Positions 9,153-16,872 of a stretch of 64,000 bases of DNA are shown piece after piece. Within the stretch, counting starts at the first letter, position 1. Each line of letters begins with the position of its first letter. Below the pieces are notes generated by a model, which made no database searches, was not told where the DNA came from, and saw only the letters and a program-made list of their open reading frames with translations. The position numbers and the translations under genes are program-made. The DNA is taken from the NCBI RefSeq assembly GCF_026157105.1, contig NZ_JANPVQ010000001.1:1605501-1669500 (forward strand), written 5' to 3'. The DNA comes from Sphingomicrobium marinum. Lineage in GTDB: Bacteria; Pseudomonadota; Alphaproteobacteria; Sphingomonadales; Sphingomonadaceae.

Positions 9153-9542
9153 CTAGCAGGTACCGACGCGGCGCGCATGATATGTCGTGTGGAAGGGCAG
9201 CTGGCCCGCCACGCCCTGCGTTTCGATCCGCAGCGAACGCGGCGTGACGACACTCATCTTCACGCGGCCAAATCCGGCGCCCGAACAGGTGTAATGGATC
9301 AGCACGTCCTGACCCTGTTCATCGACGGTCACGCGCGTGCACTGGCGGGTGCGGTGGGCGACCTGCGCCAGCCGGCTCGGATCGCCGACGCACATGCGTA
9401 TCGGGGCCGCGGGCGTACCGGGACGCGTGAGTTCCCATTCGCCCGCTTCGACATCGCGCAGCGCGTTGATGCCGCCCTGCGTTGCTGCAGGCGCTGTCAT
9501 CACTGCAGCCAATGCCGCGCCAAGAGCCAAAATCCTTTTCAT
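9153..9542 (-). CDS. Secreted DUF3617-like protein
   Basis: A 129-residue protein with a clear signal peptide (MKRILALGAALAAVMTAPAA). The mature part has the layout of DUF3617 proteins: a G-x-W strand (AGEWELTRPG), a C near RMCVGD, further Cys in RQCTRV and YTCSGAGFG, and one at the very C-terminus. The even number of Cys fits disulfides in the periplasm. The function of the family is not established. It stands alone between queC and hslO. Confidence 0.7.
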   Translation of the reverse strand: MKRILALGAALAAVMTAPAATQGGINALRDVEAGEWELTRPGTPAAPIRMCVGDPSRLAQVAHRTRQCTRVTVDEQGQDVLIHYTCSGAGFGRVKMSVVTPRSLRIETQGVAGQLPFHTTYHARRVGTC

Positions 9543-9622
9543 TACGCATCCAAGATAGGGGCGACTTAAAATGGATTAAAGACAATCGATCGGCTTTTTC
9601 GACAAATGGACCGATTGTCGTC

Positions 9623-10531
9623 CTAATTTCCGATGGATTCGGGAGAAATCGGGAAGTTGGTGGCGCAAAAGGCGCAATCGACCCGGATGAAGCCGTCGTC
9701 GCCGACCATTTCGACGCGTTCGCTTTCCGGGAATTTGGCGATCACCGATTCGATATAGTCGCGGCTGCAGCGGCAGCCTTTTTTATGGTCGACCGCCGGC
9801 AGGATCCGCACCTCGTCCTCTTCATGAAACAGCCGCCACAGCAGCTGGTCGAGACCCAGCTTGCGATCGGTCAGTTCCTCGCCCTTCACCGATCCGGCGA
9901 GAATGGCGACGTGCGGCCAGTCGGGATGGTCGAGCTTGGTATGCAGCCTGTCGCGGCCCTCTTCGCCTTCGGGCAAATGCTGGAACATCAGCCCGCCCGC
10001 GACCCAACCATCCTCACCCTTGTGCGCGGCCAGCCGGACAATCGAAGGAATCTGCTCGGACTGGGTGAAAAAGCTTTCCGCCGCCTGCGCCAGGCTCTCC
10101 CCTTCTAGCGGCACGACGCCTTGGTAGCGGTCGTCATTAGCCGGCTGATCGAAGGTGATCGCCAGGTAGCCTTTGCCGAACAACGAAAACAGCGTGGGAT
10201 CGGCCGGCGCTTCGGCCAGCCGGTCGGGATCATGTTTGATATAGCCGCGCAGTTCGCCCGCCTTGTAGTCGCACACCATCAGATCGATGATGCCGCTTTC
10301 AGTCTGCGCCTGCATCGTCAGCTGCCCGTCGGGATCCTTGAGCAACGAGCCGAGGATAGCAGTCAGCGCCAGCGCCTCTGCCAGAAGCTTCTCGAGGACT
10401 TCCGGATAAGCATGATTGACCAATATCTCGTCGAGCACCGGCCCGAGGCGCGTCAGTCGGCCACGTGCGCCGCGGGTCGGCAGCATGGCGCCGATCGTCG
10501 CGTCCATCAGGATAGGCTTGGCCTCGCTCAT
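9623..10531 (-). CDS. hslO: Redox-regulated chaperone Hsp33
   Basis: A 302-residue cytosolic holdase that becomes active when oxidised. The C-terminal zinc switch is present as CRCSRDYIESVI and CAFCATNF, giving the C-x-C and C-x-x-C pairs. The N-terminal core has ALTAILGSLLKDPDGQLTMQ. Its start overlaps the argD stop by 4 bp, so the two are co-transcribed. No heat-shock promoter is visible directly upstream, because the upstream sequence is argD coding sequence. Confidence 0.95.
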   Translation of the reverse strand: MSEAKPILMDATIGAMLPTRGARGRLTRLGPVLDEILVNHAYPEVLEKLLAEALALTAILGSLLKDPDGQLTMQAQTESGIIDLMVCDYKAGELRGYIKHDPDRLAEAPADPTLFSLFGKGYLAITFDQPANDDRYQGVVPLEGESLAQAAESFFTQSEQIPSIVRLAAHKGEDGWVAGGLMFQHLPEGEEGRDRLHTKLDHPDWPHVAILAGSVKGEELTDRKLGLDQLLWRLFHEEDEVRILPAVDHKKGCRCSRDYIESVIAKFPESERVEMVGDDGFIRVDCAFCATNFPISPESIGN

Positions 10532-11721
10532 GCTTCGGCGGGAATTTCGTACTCGCTCGCAGCCTTCGACAGGGTTTCAACAAATTCGCTGATATGGCTC
10601 TCATCGATATTGAGCGGCGGCAGGATCCGCACGACATTGTCGCCTGCAGCCACCAGCAGAAGGCCCTTGTCGCGCAGCCAGCCGACGAAATCGCGGCTCG
10701 TAACCTTGTCGGTCATCTTGACGCCGAGCATCAGTCCCATGCCGCGCACGCTTTCAAACATGTCGGGATGATTGCCGATCATCTGCTCGAGGCTCGAACG
10801 CAGTCGTTCGCCCGTCACCTTCACATGCTCGAGAAACTCGTCGTTGGCGACGACATCGAGGACCGCCTGGCATGCCGCCATGGCGAGCGGGTTGCCGCCA
10901 TAGGTCGACCCGTGCGTGCCGAATACCATGCCGGCGGCCGCCTTTTCGGTGGCCAGGCAGGCACCGACCGGGAAGCCGCCGCCAAGCCCCTTGGCCGAAG
11001 CGAGAATATCCGGCTCGATGCCATATTGTTCATACGCGAACAGCGTGCCCGTGCGCGCCACGCCGCACTGGACTTCGTCGAGCGCCAGCATGAGGTCGTG
11101 TTCGTCGCACAACTTGCGCAGCCCCTGCATGAACTCCATCGACGCAGGACGGATACCGCCTTCGCCTTGCACCGGTTCGACCAGGAAACCCGCCGTCGTG
11201 TCGTCAATGGCGGCTTCGGCAGCTTCTAGATTGTCGAACTCGACATAGGTGAAGCCCGGCAGCAGCGGTTCGAACCCGTCGTGCAGCTTTTCCTGATTGG
11301 CCGCGCTGATCGTCGCCATGGTGCGCCCGTGGAAGGCGTTCTTGAAGGTGATCAGCGTCTTCTTGTGCGGATTGCCCTGCGCCACGTGATAGCGCCGCGC
11401 CGTCTTGATCGCGCACTCGACGCTTTCCGCGCCCGAGTTGGTAAAGAATACCGTATCGGCAAAGGTCAGGTCGACGAGCCGCTGCGCCGCCGCTTCGCCC
11501 TGCGGCGAGCCATACAGGTTCGACACGTGCATCAGCGTTGCCGCCTGATCCTGGATCGCCTTGGTCAGGTGCGGATGGTTATGGCCGAGCAGGTTGACGG
11601 CGATACCGCTGGCGAAATCGAGCCATTTTTCACCATTTTCGCCGTAGAGATAGGCCCCCTCCCCTTTGACCGGCCGGGTCGGGCAACGCGGGTAAACGGG
11701 CATGAGCGGCGTGATGGTCAT
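10528..11721 (-). CDS. argD: Acetylornithine aminotransferase
   Basis: A 397-residue class III PLP-dependent aminotransferase that converts N-acetylglutamate semialdehyde to N-acetylornithine in arginine synthesis. The PLP lysine lies in DILASAKGLGGGFPVGA, and LALDEVQCGVARTG precedes it, as expected. THGSTYGGNPLA is also typical. Succinyl-DAP or ornithine activity cannot be excluded, since these enzymes overlap. It leads an operon with hslO. Confidence 0.93.
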   Translation of the reverse strand: MTITPLMPVYPRCPTRPVKGEGAYLYGENGEKWLDFASGIAVNLLGHNHPHLTKAIQDQAATLMHVSNLYGSPQGEAAAQRLVDLTFADTVFFTNSGAESVECAIKTARRYHVAQGNPHKKTLITFKNAFHGRTMATISAANQEKLHDGFEPLLPGFTYVEFDNLEAAEAAIDDTTAGFLVEPVQGEGGIRPASMEFMQGLRKLCDEHDLMLALDEVQCGVARTGTLFAYEQYGIEPDILASAKGLGGGFPVGACLATEKAAAGMVFGTHGSTYGGNPLAMAACQAVLDVVANDEFLEHVKVTGERLRSSLEQMIGNHPDMFESVRGMGLMLGVKMTDKVTSRDFVGWLRDKGLLLVAAGDNVVRILPPLNIDESHISEFVETLSKAASEYEIPAEA

Positions 11722-11798
11722 AATCTCTCCGGGGAATCGCTTTGGCGTTATCGTTGCCCCGCTCCTATCGCCCCCTCTTGGGGCCCGTCAAAAGGAAA

Positions 11799-11826
11799 AG
11801 GGCGCCGCGTCGAAACGCAGCGCCCT
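11799..11826 (-). terminator. Rho-independent terminator after the YDRRD-repeat protein
   Basis: Read on the minus strand, AGGGCGC and GCGCCCT form 7 bp, then one mismatch, then 4 more bp closing a 4-base loop. It is followed by TTTTCCTTTTG. It lies 34 bp past the stop of the gene at 11861-12373. Stem plus T-rich tail make this the best terminator seen in the window. Confidence 0.78.
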
Positions 11827-11860
11827 CATTCGCTATTACCATTGCTACCGTATCGGCAGA

Positions 11861-12373
11861 TCAATCATCGTCATGATGATCGTTGCGATCGTGCCAGCGG
11901 TCGTGCCTGCGATCATATTCCCGATCGCGGCGGTCGTAGCGGCGGTCGCGACGGTCGTAGCGGTCGCGGCGGTCATACCGATAGCGACGGCCTTCCCGCA
12001 CTTCCTCACGCACGTCCTGGCGCAGGTCGCGAATATCTTCATGCAGATCGCGGATTTCGCCGCGGGTCAGCCCGCGATGGGTGCGCTTCCAGACCTTACG
12101 CTGCAGCTTGGTGGCCTTCTTGTCGAGCTTGCGCGCTTCCTTCCAGCTCAGCATGCCGCGATGGCTGAAGCGGTTAATGTCGCGGCGGATTTGCGTGATG
12201 TTGGCGATCAGGCGCTGCGCGCGCATTCGGTCGGCGCGGTGGTAATTGTAACCACGGTCATAGCGCTGCTGCTCATAACCGTAGCCGCGGTCGTAATATT
12301 GGGCACTGGCCGGGGCGGCCGCCATCATGGTGGCGCCGCTCGCTGCGGCCAGGGCGATCATCATCTTGCGCAT
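11861..12373 (-). CDS. Secreted Arg/Tyr/Asp-repeat protein, unknown function
   Basis: A 170-residue protein with a signal peptide ending ASAQ at about residue 25. The middle (residues 50-115) is a charged helical region (INRFSHRGMLSWKEARKLDKKATK and REIRDLHEDIRDLRQDVREEV). The last 45 residues are repeats of YDRRD with rising His content, ending DHHDDD. It resembles small exported helical proteins of sphingomonads with no known role. The acidic His tail could bind metal, but that is a guess. A strong terminator follows it. Confidence 0.75.
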   Translation of the reverse strand: MRKMMIALAAASGATMMAAAPASAQYYDRGYGYEQQRYDRGYNYHRADRMRAQRLIANITQIRRDINRFSHRGMLSWKEARKLDKKATKLQRKVWKRTHRGLTRGEIRDLHEDIRDLRQDVREEVREGRRYRYDRRDRYDRRDRRYDRRDREYDRRHDRWHDRNDHHDDD

Positions 12374-12480
12374 GGCGGGTCTCCTTCTTGTGCCTTGCTA
12401 CACTCTGGGAGACGTTTTGCGCCAAGCACGATGAGGTGACACTGAATGCCATTTTTAGGCGAGGTTCAGTTAGGCGACGT

Positions 12481-13308
12481 TCAGCTTCGCAGCTTCCATC
12501 CGGACTTCAGCAGCGCGAAACAGCCAAAGAACAGCAGGACGTTGAGACCGGTCAGTAGCCCGGCACCAAACATCACATTGCTATCGGCCGCGCCGATGAA
12601 GCCATAACGAAAACCGGAGATCACGTAGAAAAAGGGGTTCGCGTAGCTTGCCGCCTGAAATGTTTCGGGCAGTGCTTCGACCGAATAGAATGTCCCCGAC
12701 AGCAGGGCGAGCGGCGCGACCACGAAATTGGTCACCATCGCCGCGTGATCGAACTTTTCGGCCCACAATGAGGTCATCAACCCGAAGAAAGCCAGCATCA
12801 GCGAGCCGAGAAAACCGAACAGCAGGATCGGCCAGATCGAAGCCGGCGTCATGTCGACGTCCGGCCACAGCCACAGCACCAGCCACACCGCGCCCCCGAC
12901 CAGGAAGGCGCGCGTTACCGACGCCGCCACCAGCCCGGCAATGAGCTCGCCGATCGACAATGGCGGCATCAGGTAATCGACGATGGTGCCCTGTATCTTG
13001 CCGACGAGGAGCGAGAAGCTGGCATTGGCAAAGCTGTTCTGGATCATCGCCATGATGACGAGGCCGGGTCCGATGAAATCGGCAAAGCTCACGCCCAGTA
13101 TTTCCCGGTCGCCGCGGCCGAATGCCACGGTGAAAATGATGAAATAGAGGAGCGCGGTGACGGCCGGTGCCCACACTGCCTGCATCTGCACCTTGAAGAA
13201 GCGTTTTACTTCCTTGGCATAGAGGGTCTTGAGACCGGCCCAATTGATCCCATCTAAGGAAGGATCGCCCGGAGGCCTAATTGTCCAATCGGGTGTCTTT
13301 TCATTCAC
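12481..13308 (-). CDS. ABC-2 type transport permease
   Basis: A 275-residue membrane protein with six hydrophobic segments and the ABC-2 layout. It has an amphipathic N-terminus (TLYAKEVKRFFKVQMQ), PAVTALLYFIIFTVAFG, the EFxxG-like centre GKIQGTIVDYLMPPLSIGEL and LLSGTFYSVEALPE. It would form the channel of an exporter for polysaccharide, lipid or drug. No ATPase gene lies beside it, so its partner must be elsewhere. It diverges from gcrA with 50 bp between the starts. Confidence 0.85.
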   Translation of the reverse strand: MNEKTPDWTIRPPGDPSLDGINWAGLKTLYAKEVKRFFKVQMQAVWAPAVTALLYFIIFTVAFGRGDREILGVSFADFIGPGLVIMAMIQNSFANASFSLLVGKIQGTIVDYLMPPLSIGELIAGLVAASVTRAFLVGGAVWLVLWLWPDVDMTPASIWPILLFGFLGSLMLAFFGLMTSLWAEKFDHAAMVTNFVVAPLALLSGTFYSVEALPETFQAASYANPFFYVISGFRYGFIGAADSNVMFGAGLLTGLNVLLFFGCFALLKSGWKLRS

Positions 13309-13358
13309 GGCTCAAGCGCCTAAATGCTGGCTCGAGCCAAGACAATACGGGATTTTTC

Positions 13359-14054
13359 ATGAGCTGGACCGAAGAGCGGATCGATCGCCTCAAGAAGCTG
13401 TGGTCGAAAGGGTCGACCGCAAGCGAAATTGCCGAGGACCTTGGCGGTGTCAGCCGCAATGCCGTGATCGGCAAGGCGCACCGCCTTGGCCTGGAATCGC
13501 GCCCCTCGCCGGTCAAGGGCGACAAGAAAAAGAAGGCTGCCGCCAAGAAAAAGCCGGCGGCCAAGAAGGCTGCACCCAAGAAAGCTGCGCCAAAGGCTGC
13601 ACCCAAAAAGGCCGCCGCGCCCAAGAAAGCGGAGCCGGCCAAGGCTGCGCCGAAGGCCGAGCCGGAGACCGCGAAAGCAGCGGGGGCGGGCAAGGCCAGC
13701 GACAAGAAGAAGGACAACATGCAGTATCGCTCGGTCGGTCCCGGCGGCTTTATCCGCCAGGGCCCGTCGGATACTCAGGCACCGATCCCGCCCGCGCCGC
13801 CGCGCCGCCTGATTCCCGAAAAACCGTCGGAAGAAGTGGCGGACAAGACCTCGCTGCTTGACCTCAACGAGCGCATCTGCCGCTGGCCGATGGGGCATCC
13901 GGGCGAGAGCGATTTCCATTTCTGCGGCGAGCCCGCCAACCCGGGCTTCCCTTATTGTGTCGAGCATTGCGGCGTTGCCTACCAGGCGCAGTTGCCGCGC
14001 CGCGACCGCAAGCCCCCGCCTCCGCTGCCCTTCGGCGGCCCGCGGGTTCGCTGA
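13359..14054 (+). CDS. gcrA: GcrA cell-cycle regulator
   Basis: A 231-residue DNA-binding regulator. In Caulobacter, GcrA binds sigma70 RNA polymerase and acts at CcrM-methylated GANTC promoters. The N-terminal helix-turn-helix (residues 1-45, MSWTEERIDRLKKLWSKG, SRNAVIGKAHRLGL) and the C-terminal cysteine-containing sigma-binding part (ERICRWPMGHPGE, HFCGEPANPGFPYCVEHC) are both intact. Between them is a long linker of Lys-Ala-Pro repeats. I chose the ATG at 13359 over a longer upstream start, since MSWTEER is the family N-terminus. Confidence 0.95.
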   Translation: MSWTEERIDRLKKLWSKGSTASEIAEDLGGVSRNAVIGKAHRLGLESRPSPVKGDKKKKAAAKKKPAAKKAAPKKAAPKAAPKKAAAPKKAEPAKAAPKAEPETAKAAGAGKASDKKKDNMQYRSVGPGGFIRQGPSDTQAPIPPAPPRRLIPEKPSEEVADKTSLLDLNERICRWPMGHPGESDFHFCGEPANPGFPYCVEHCGVAYQAQLPRRDRKPPPPLPFGGPRVR

Positions 14055-14084
14055 TCGGGCGACTGAACACGCTTCATTAAATAG

Positions 14085-14117
14085 GGGCCCCGGCAGGCAG
14101 GGTGCTTGCCGGGGCCC
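14085..14117. terminator. GC-rich hairpin between convergent gcrA and hsp20
   Basis: Two perfect 11-bp arms (GGGCCCCGGCA and TGCCGGGGCCC) flank an 11-base loop. It lies 30 bp past gcrA and 30 bp past the hsp20 stop. The minus-strand side is followed by CTATTTAAT, the plus side has no T-run, so it probably serves hsp20 better than gcrA. Confidence 0.6.
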
Positions 14118-14147
14118 AGCGCAGGGTCGAGATGCGTTCCGCTTTCG

Positions 14148-14621
14148 TTACGCGTTTTCCATCTGCTTCTTGGACTTTGCGGAAGATTCGATCCGCTTGG
14201 TCGAGCCGCCGCCAATTTCGATCTGGCGCGGCTTCATGGCTTCGGGAATCTCGCGCACGAGGCTGATCGACAACAGCCCGTCGTGAAGGTCCGCATCGGT
14301 CACGCGGATATGATCGGCAAGCCCGAAGCGGCGCTCGAATTCGCGCGTCGCGATGCCGCGATGCACATATTCGGTACCGTCTTCATCGGTCCGCTTGCCC
14401 TTGACGATGAGCTGGTTCTGCTGCGCCGTGATCTCGATATCGTCGCGGCTGAAGCCTGCGACGGCGAGATCGATACGATATTCGTCATCGCCGACCATCA
14501 CGAGGTCGAACGGCGGATAGTTGTCGCTGCTGCCAACGGTGCTCTCTTCGAGCATGTCGAACAGTCGATCAAACCCGATTGTCGAACGACGAAACGGTGA
14601 AAAGTCAAATGCACTTCGCAT
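14148..14621 (-). CDS. Small heat-shock protein, Hsp20/IbpA class
   Basis: A 157-residue alpha-crystallin-type chaperone that holds unfolding proteins. The N-terminus (RSTIGFDRLFDMLE) is typical of bacterial class A proteins. The alpha-crystallin domain spans about residues 38-130, and a C-terminal Lys-rich tail follows. The gene has a heat-shock-type promoter and a structured leader upstream that looks like a ROSE RNA thermometer (see those entries). It converges on gcrA. Confidence 0.93.
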   Translation of the reverse strand: MRSAFDFSPFRRSTIGFDRLFDMLEESTVGSSDNYPPFDLVMVGDDEYRIDLAVAGFSRDDIEITAQQNQLIVKGKRTDEDGTEYVHRGIATREFERRFGLADHIRVTDADLHDGLLSISLVREIPEAMKPRQIEIGGGSTKRIESSAKSKKQMENA

Positions 14622-14716
14622 GGTATTGTCCTCCTATTTGAGCAACAGATGTCGAGGAGGAGCGCCGATCACCGGCGAACCGATCCTCGACTGCCGGACC
14701 CCTTAGGCATCCGGCG
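14622..14716 (-). promoter_or_regulatory. ROSE-like RNA thermometer in the hsp20 5' leader
   Basis: The roughly 95-nt leader folds into successive hairpins on the minus strand. First, arms at 14710-14715 and 14693-14698 (6 bp). Second, arms at 14684-14691 and 14651-14658 (8 bp, GTCGAGGA with TCCTCGAC, plus inner pairs). The last element has TTGCT (14641-14645) facing the Shine-Dalgarno AGGAGGA (14629-14635), 7 bases before the ATG. ROSE elements of alphaproteobacterial hsp20 genes are known for a UYGCU motif pairing with the ribosome site. The fold was made by eye. Confidence 0.75.
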
Positions 14717-14722
14717 CGAAAC

Positions 14723-14751
14723 ATATGGGAAGAGCCAAAATCGGCGTCAAG
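14723..14751 (-). promoter_or_regulatory. RpoH (sigma32)-type promoter of hsp20
   Basis: Read on the minus strand, a -35 CTTGAC (14746-14751) and a -10 CCCATAT (14723-14729) are separated by 16 bases. This matches the alphaproteobacterial RpoH pattern well and places the transcript start just before the ROSE-like leader. Confidence 0.75.
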
Positions 14752-14861
14752 CAGTTCGTCGATGAAATTGCACGTTTCGCCGCACGAGTGCCGATTTGTG
14801 AAAATGGCCAAAAGTGGCTTTTCTTTTGCAGCCCGTCGGCAGCCTTCCTATACCGGCATCA

Positions 14862-16838
14862 ATGTCAGACCTGTTCGATTCAAAAACTCCCGCGACCGAC
14901 GATTATGATGCTTCCGCGATCGAGGTGCTCGAAGGCCTCGAGCCGGTGCGCCGTCGTCCTGGGATGTATATCGGCGGCACCGATGCGCGCGCGCTGCATC
15001 ACCTCGCCGCCGAGGTCATCGACAACTCGATGGATGAAGCCGTCGCGGGCCACGCCAACCGCATCGAGATCACGCTGGAGCCCGGCAACAGGCTGACCGT
15101 CACCGACAATGGCCGCGGCATTCCGGTCGATCCGCACCCCAAGCACAAGGACAAGAGCGCGCTCGAAGTCATCATGACGACGCTTCATTCGGGCGGCAAA
15201 TTCGAGGGCAAGGCCTATGCCACCTCGGGCGGCCTGCACGGTGTTGGCGTGTCGGTCGTCAATGCATTGTCGACCGAGACCATCGTCGAAGTCGCCCGCG
15301 ACAAGACGGTCTGGCGGCAGACCTTCGCGCAGGGCCACGCCACTTCGAAGCTCGAAAAGGTCGGCACGACGCCCAACCGGCGCGGCACCAGCGTGACCTT
15401 CACGCCTGATCCCGACATTTTCGGCAAGGACGCCAAGTTCAATCCCAAGCGCCTCCACGATCTTGCCCGATCAAAGGCCTATCTTTTCGCAGGCGTCGAA
15501 ATTCGCTGGAAATGCGACCCCAGCCTGGCTGGTGACGACGTTCCCGAGACGGCCGTCTTCAAGTTCGAGAACGGGCTCGCCGATCACCTCACCGAACAGC
15601 TTGACGGGCGCGAGACGATTACCTCGCCCATTTTTGCGGGCACGCAGGACTTTCCCGACAATGAGGGCAAGGTGGAATGGGCTGTCGCCTGGCCCATCTG
15701 GACCGACGGTTTCCAGCGTTATTACTGCAACACGATCCCCACCCCTGACGGCGGTACGCATGAGGCTGGTCTGCGCGCGGCGCTGACCAAGGGATTGCGC
15801 GCGTTCGGCGAGCTGGTGGGCGAGAAGAAGGCCGCCAAGCTGACCGCCGATGACGTATTCGGCGGCATCGAGGCGATGCTAAGCGTCTTCATCCGCAATC
15901 CGCATTTCCAGTCGCAGACCAAGGATCGCCTGACCTCGACCGAGGCCGCGCGCTTCGTCGAAAATGCCGTGCGCGACCATTTCGACCATTATCTGGCCGA
16001 CAATATGGACCGCGGCCGCGCGCTGCTGGGCAGCGTCATGGAGCGGCTCGACGAACGGCTGAAGCGCAAGGCGGAACGCGAAGTGAAGCGCAAGACGGCA
16101 ACGTCCGCGCGCAAGCTGCGCCTCCCCGGCAAGCTCACCGATTGTTCGAAAGACGGCAACGAGGGCACCGAGCTCTTTATCGTCGAAGGCGACAGCGCTG
16201 GCGGCAGCGCCAAGCAGGCGCGCGATCGCAAGACGCAGGCCATCCTTCCGATCCGCGGCAAGATCCTCAACGTCGCCAGCGCCACCAAGGACAAGATTCG
16301 CGCCAACGCCGAAATTGCCGACCTCACGCTCGCGCTCGGCGCGGGGCTGCGTGACCAGTATGACGACGACGCGCTGCGCTATGACAAGATCATCATCATG
16401 ACCGACGCCGATGTCGATGGCGCGCACATCGCCACTTTGCTGATGACCTTTTTCTTCAAGGAAATGCCCGACCTGGTGCGCAATGGCCGCCTCTATCTCG
16501 CGCAGCCGCCGCTCTACCGCCTGACCGCGGGCAGCAAGTCCCTCTACGCCCGCGATGATGCGCATCGCCGGCAGATCGAAGAAAACGAGTTCAAGGGCAA
16601 GAAAGTCGAAGTGTCGCGCTTCAAGGGTCTCGGGGAAATGAACCCCAACCAGCTCAAGGAAACGACCATGGACCCGGCGACCCGCTCGCTGATCCGCATC
16701 ACGCTTCCCGCCGAATATCAGGACCAGCAGCCCGTCCGCGATATCGTCGAGCGGCTGATGGGTAAAAAGCCCGAGCATCGCTTCGAATTCATCCAGGCCG
16801 AGGCGGGCAGCCTCGATGACGAAGCGATCGATGCCTAA
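14862..16838 (+). CDS. parE: DNA topoisomerase IV subunit B
   Basis: A 658-residue ATPase subunit that decatenates chromosomes with ParC. GHKL ATP-site motifs are VIDNSMDEAVAG, DNGRGIPVD and GGLHGVGVSVVNALS. The TOPRIM motifs are LFIVEGDSAGGSAKQARD and MTDADVDGAHIATLL. It lacks the long insert of some GyrB proteins, and PIRGKILNV with the short C-terminus supports ParE. I chose the ATG at 14862 (MSDLFDSK) over an upstream GTG at 14814. Confidence 0.95.
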   Translation: MSDLFDSKTPATDDYDASAIEVLEGLEPVRRRPGMYIGGTDARALHHLAAEVIDNSMDEAVAGHANRIEITLEPGNRLTVTDNGRGIPVDPHPKHKDKSALEVIMTTLHSGGKFEGKAYATSGGLHGVGVSVVNALSTETIVEVARDKTVWRQTFAQGHATSKLEKVGTTPNRRGTSVTFTPDPDIFGKDAKFNPKRLHDLARSKAYLFAGVEIRWKCDPSLAGDDVPETAVFKFENGLADHLTEQLDGRETITSPIFAGTQDFPDNEGKVEWAVAWPIWTDGFQRYYCNTIPTPDGGTHEAGLRAALTKGLRAFGELVGEKKAAKLTADDVFGGIEAMLSVFIRNPHFQSQTKDRLTSTEAARFVENAVRDHFDHYLADNMDRGRALLGSVMERLDERLKRKAEREVKRKTATSARKLRLPGKLTDCSKDGNEGTELFIVEGDSAGGSAKQARDRKTQAILPIRGKILNVASATKDKIRANAEIADLTLALGAGLRDQYDDDALRYDKIIIMTDADVDGAHIATLLMTFFFKEMPDLVRNGRLYLAQPPLYRLTAGSKSLYARDDAHRRQIEENEFKGKKVEVSRFKGLGEMNPNQLKETTMDPATRSLIRITLPAEYQDQQPVRDIVERLMGKKPEHRFEFIQAEAGSLDDEAIDA

Positions 16839-16872
16839 CCCCCTTTTCGCGCGGGCCGTGAACGCCTAGATA

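Noticed and set aside
13486-13812. 108-codon Arg/Pro-rich frame on the plus strand
   Set aside because: It is the +1 frame of the GcrA linker, produced by AAG/GCC repeats.
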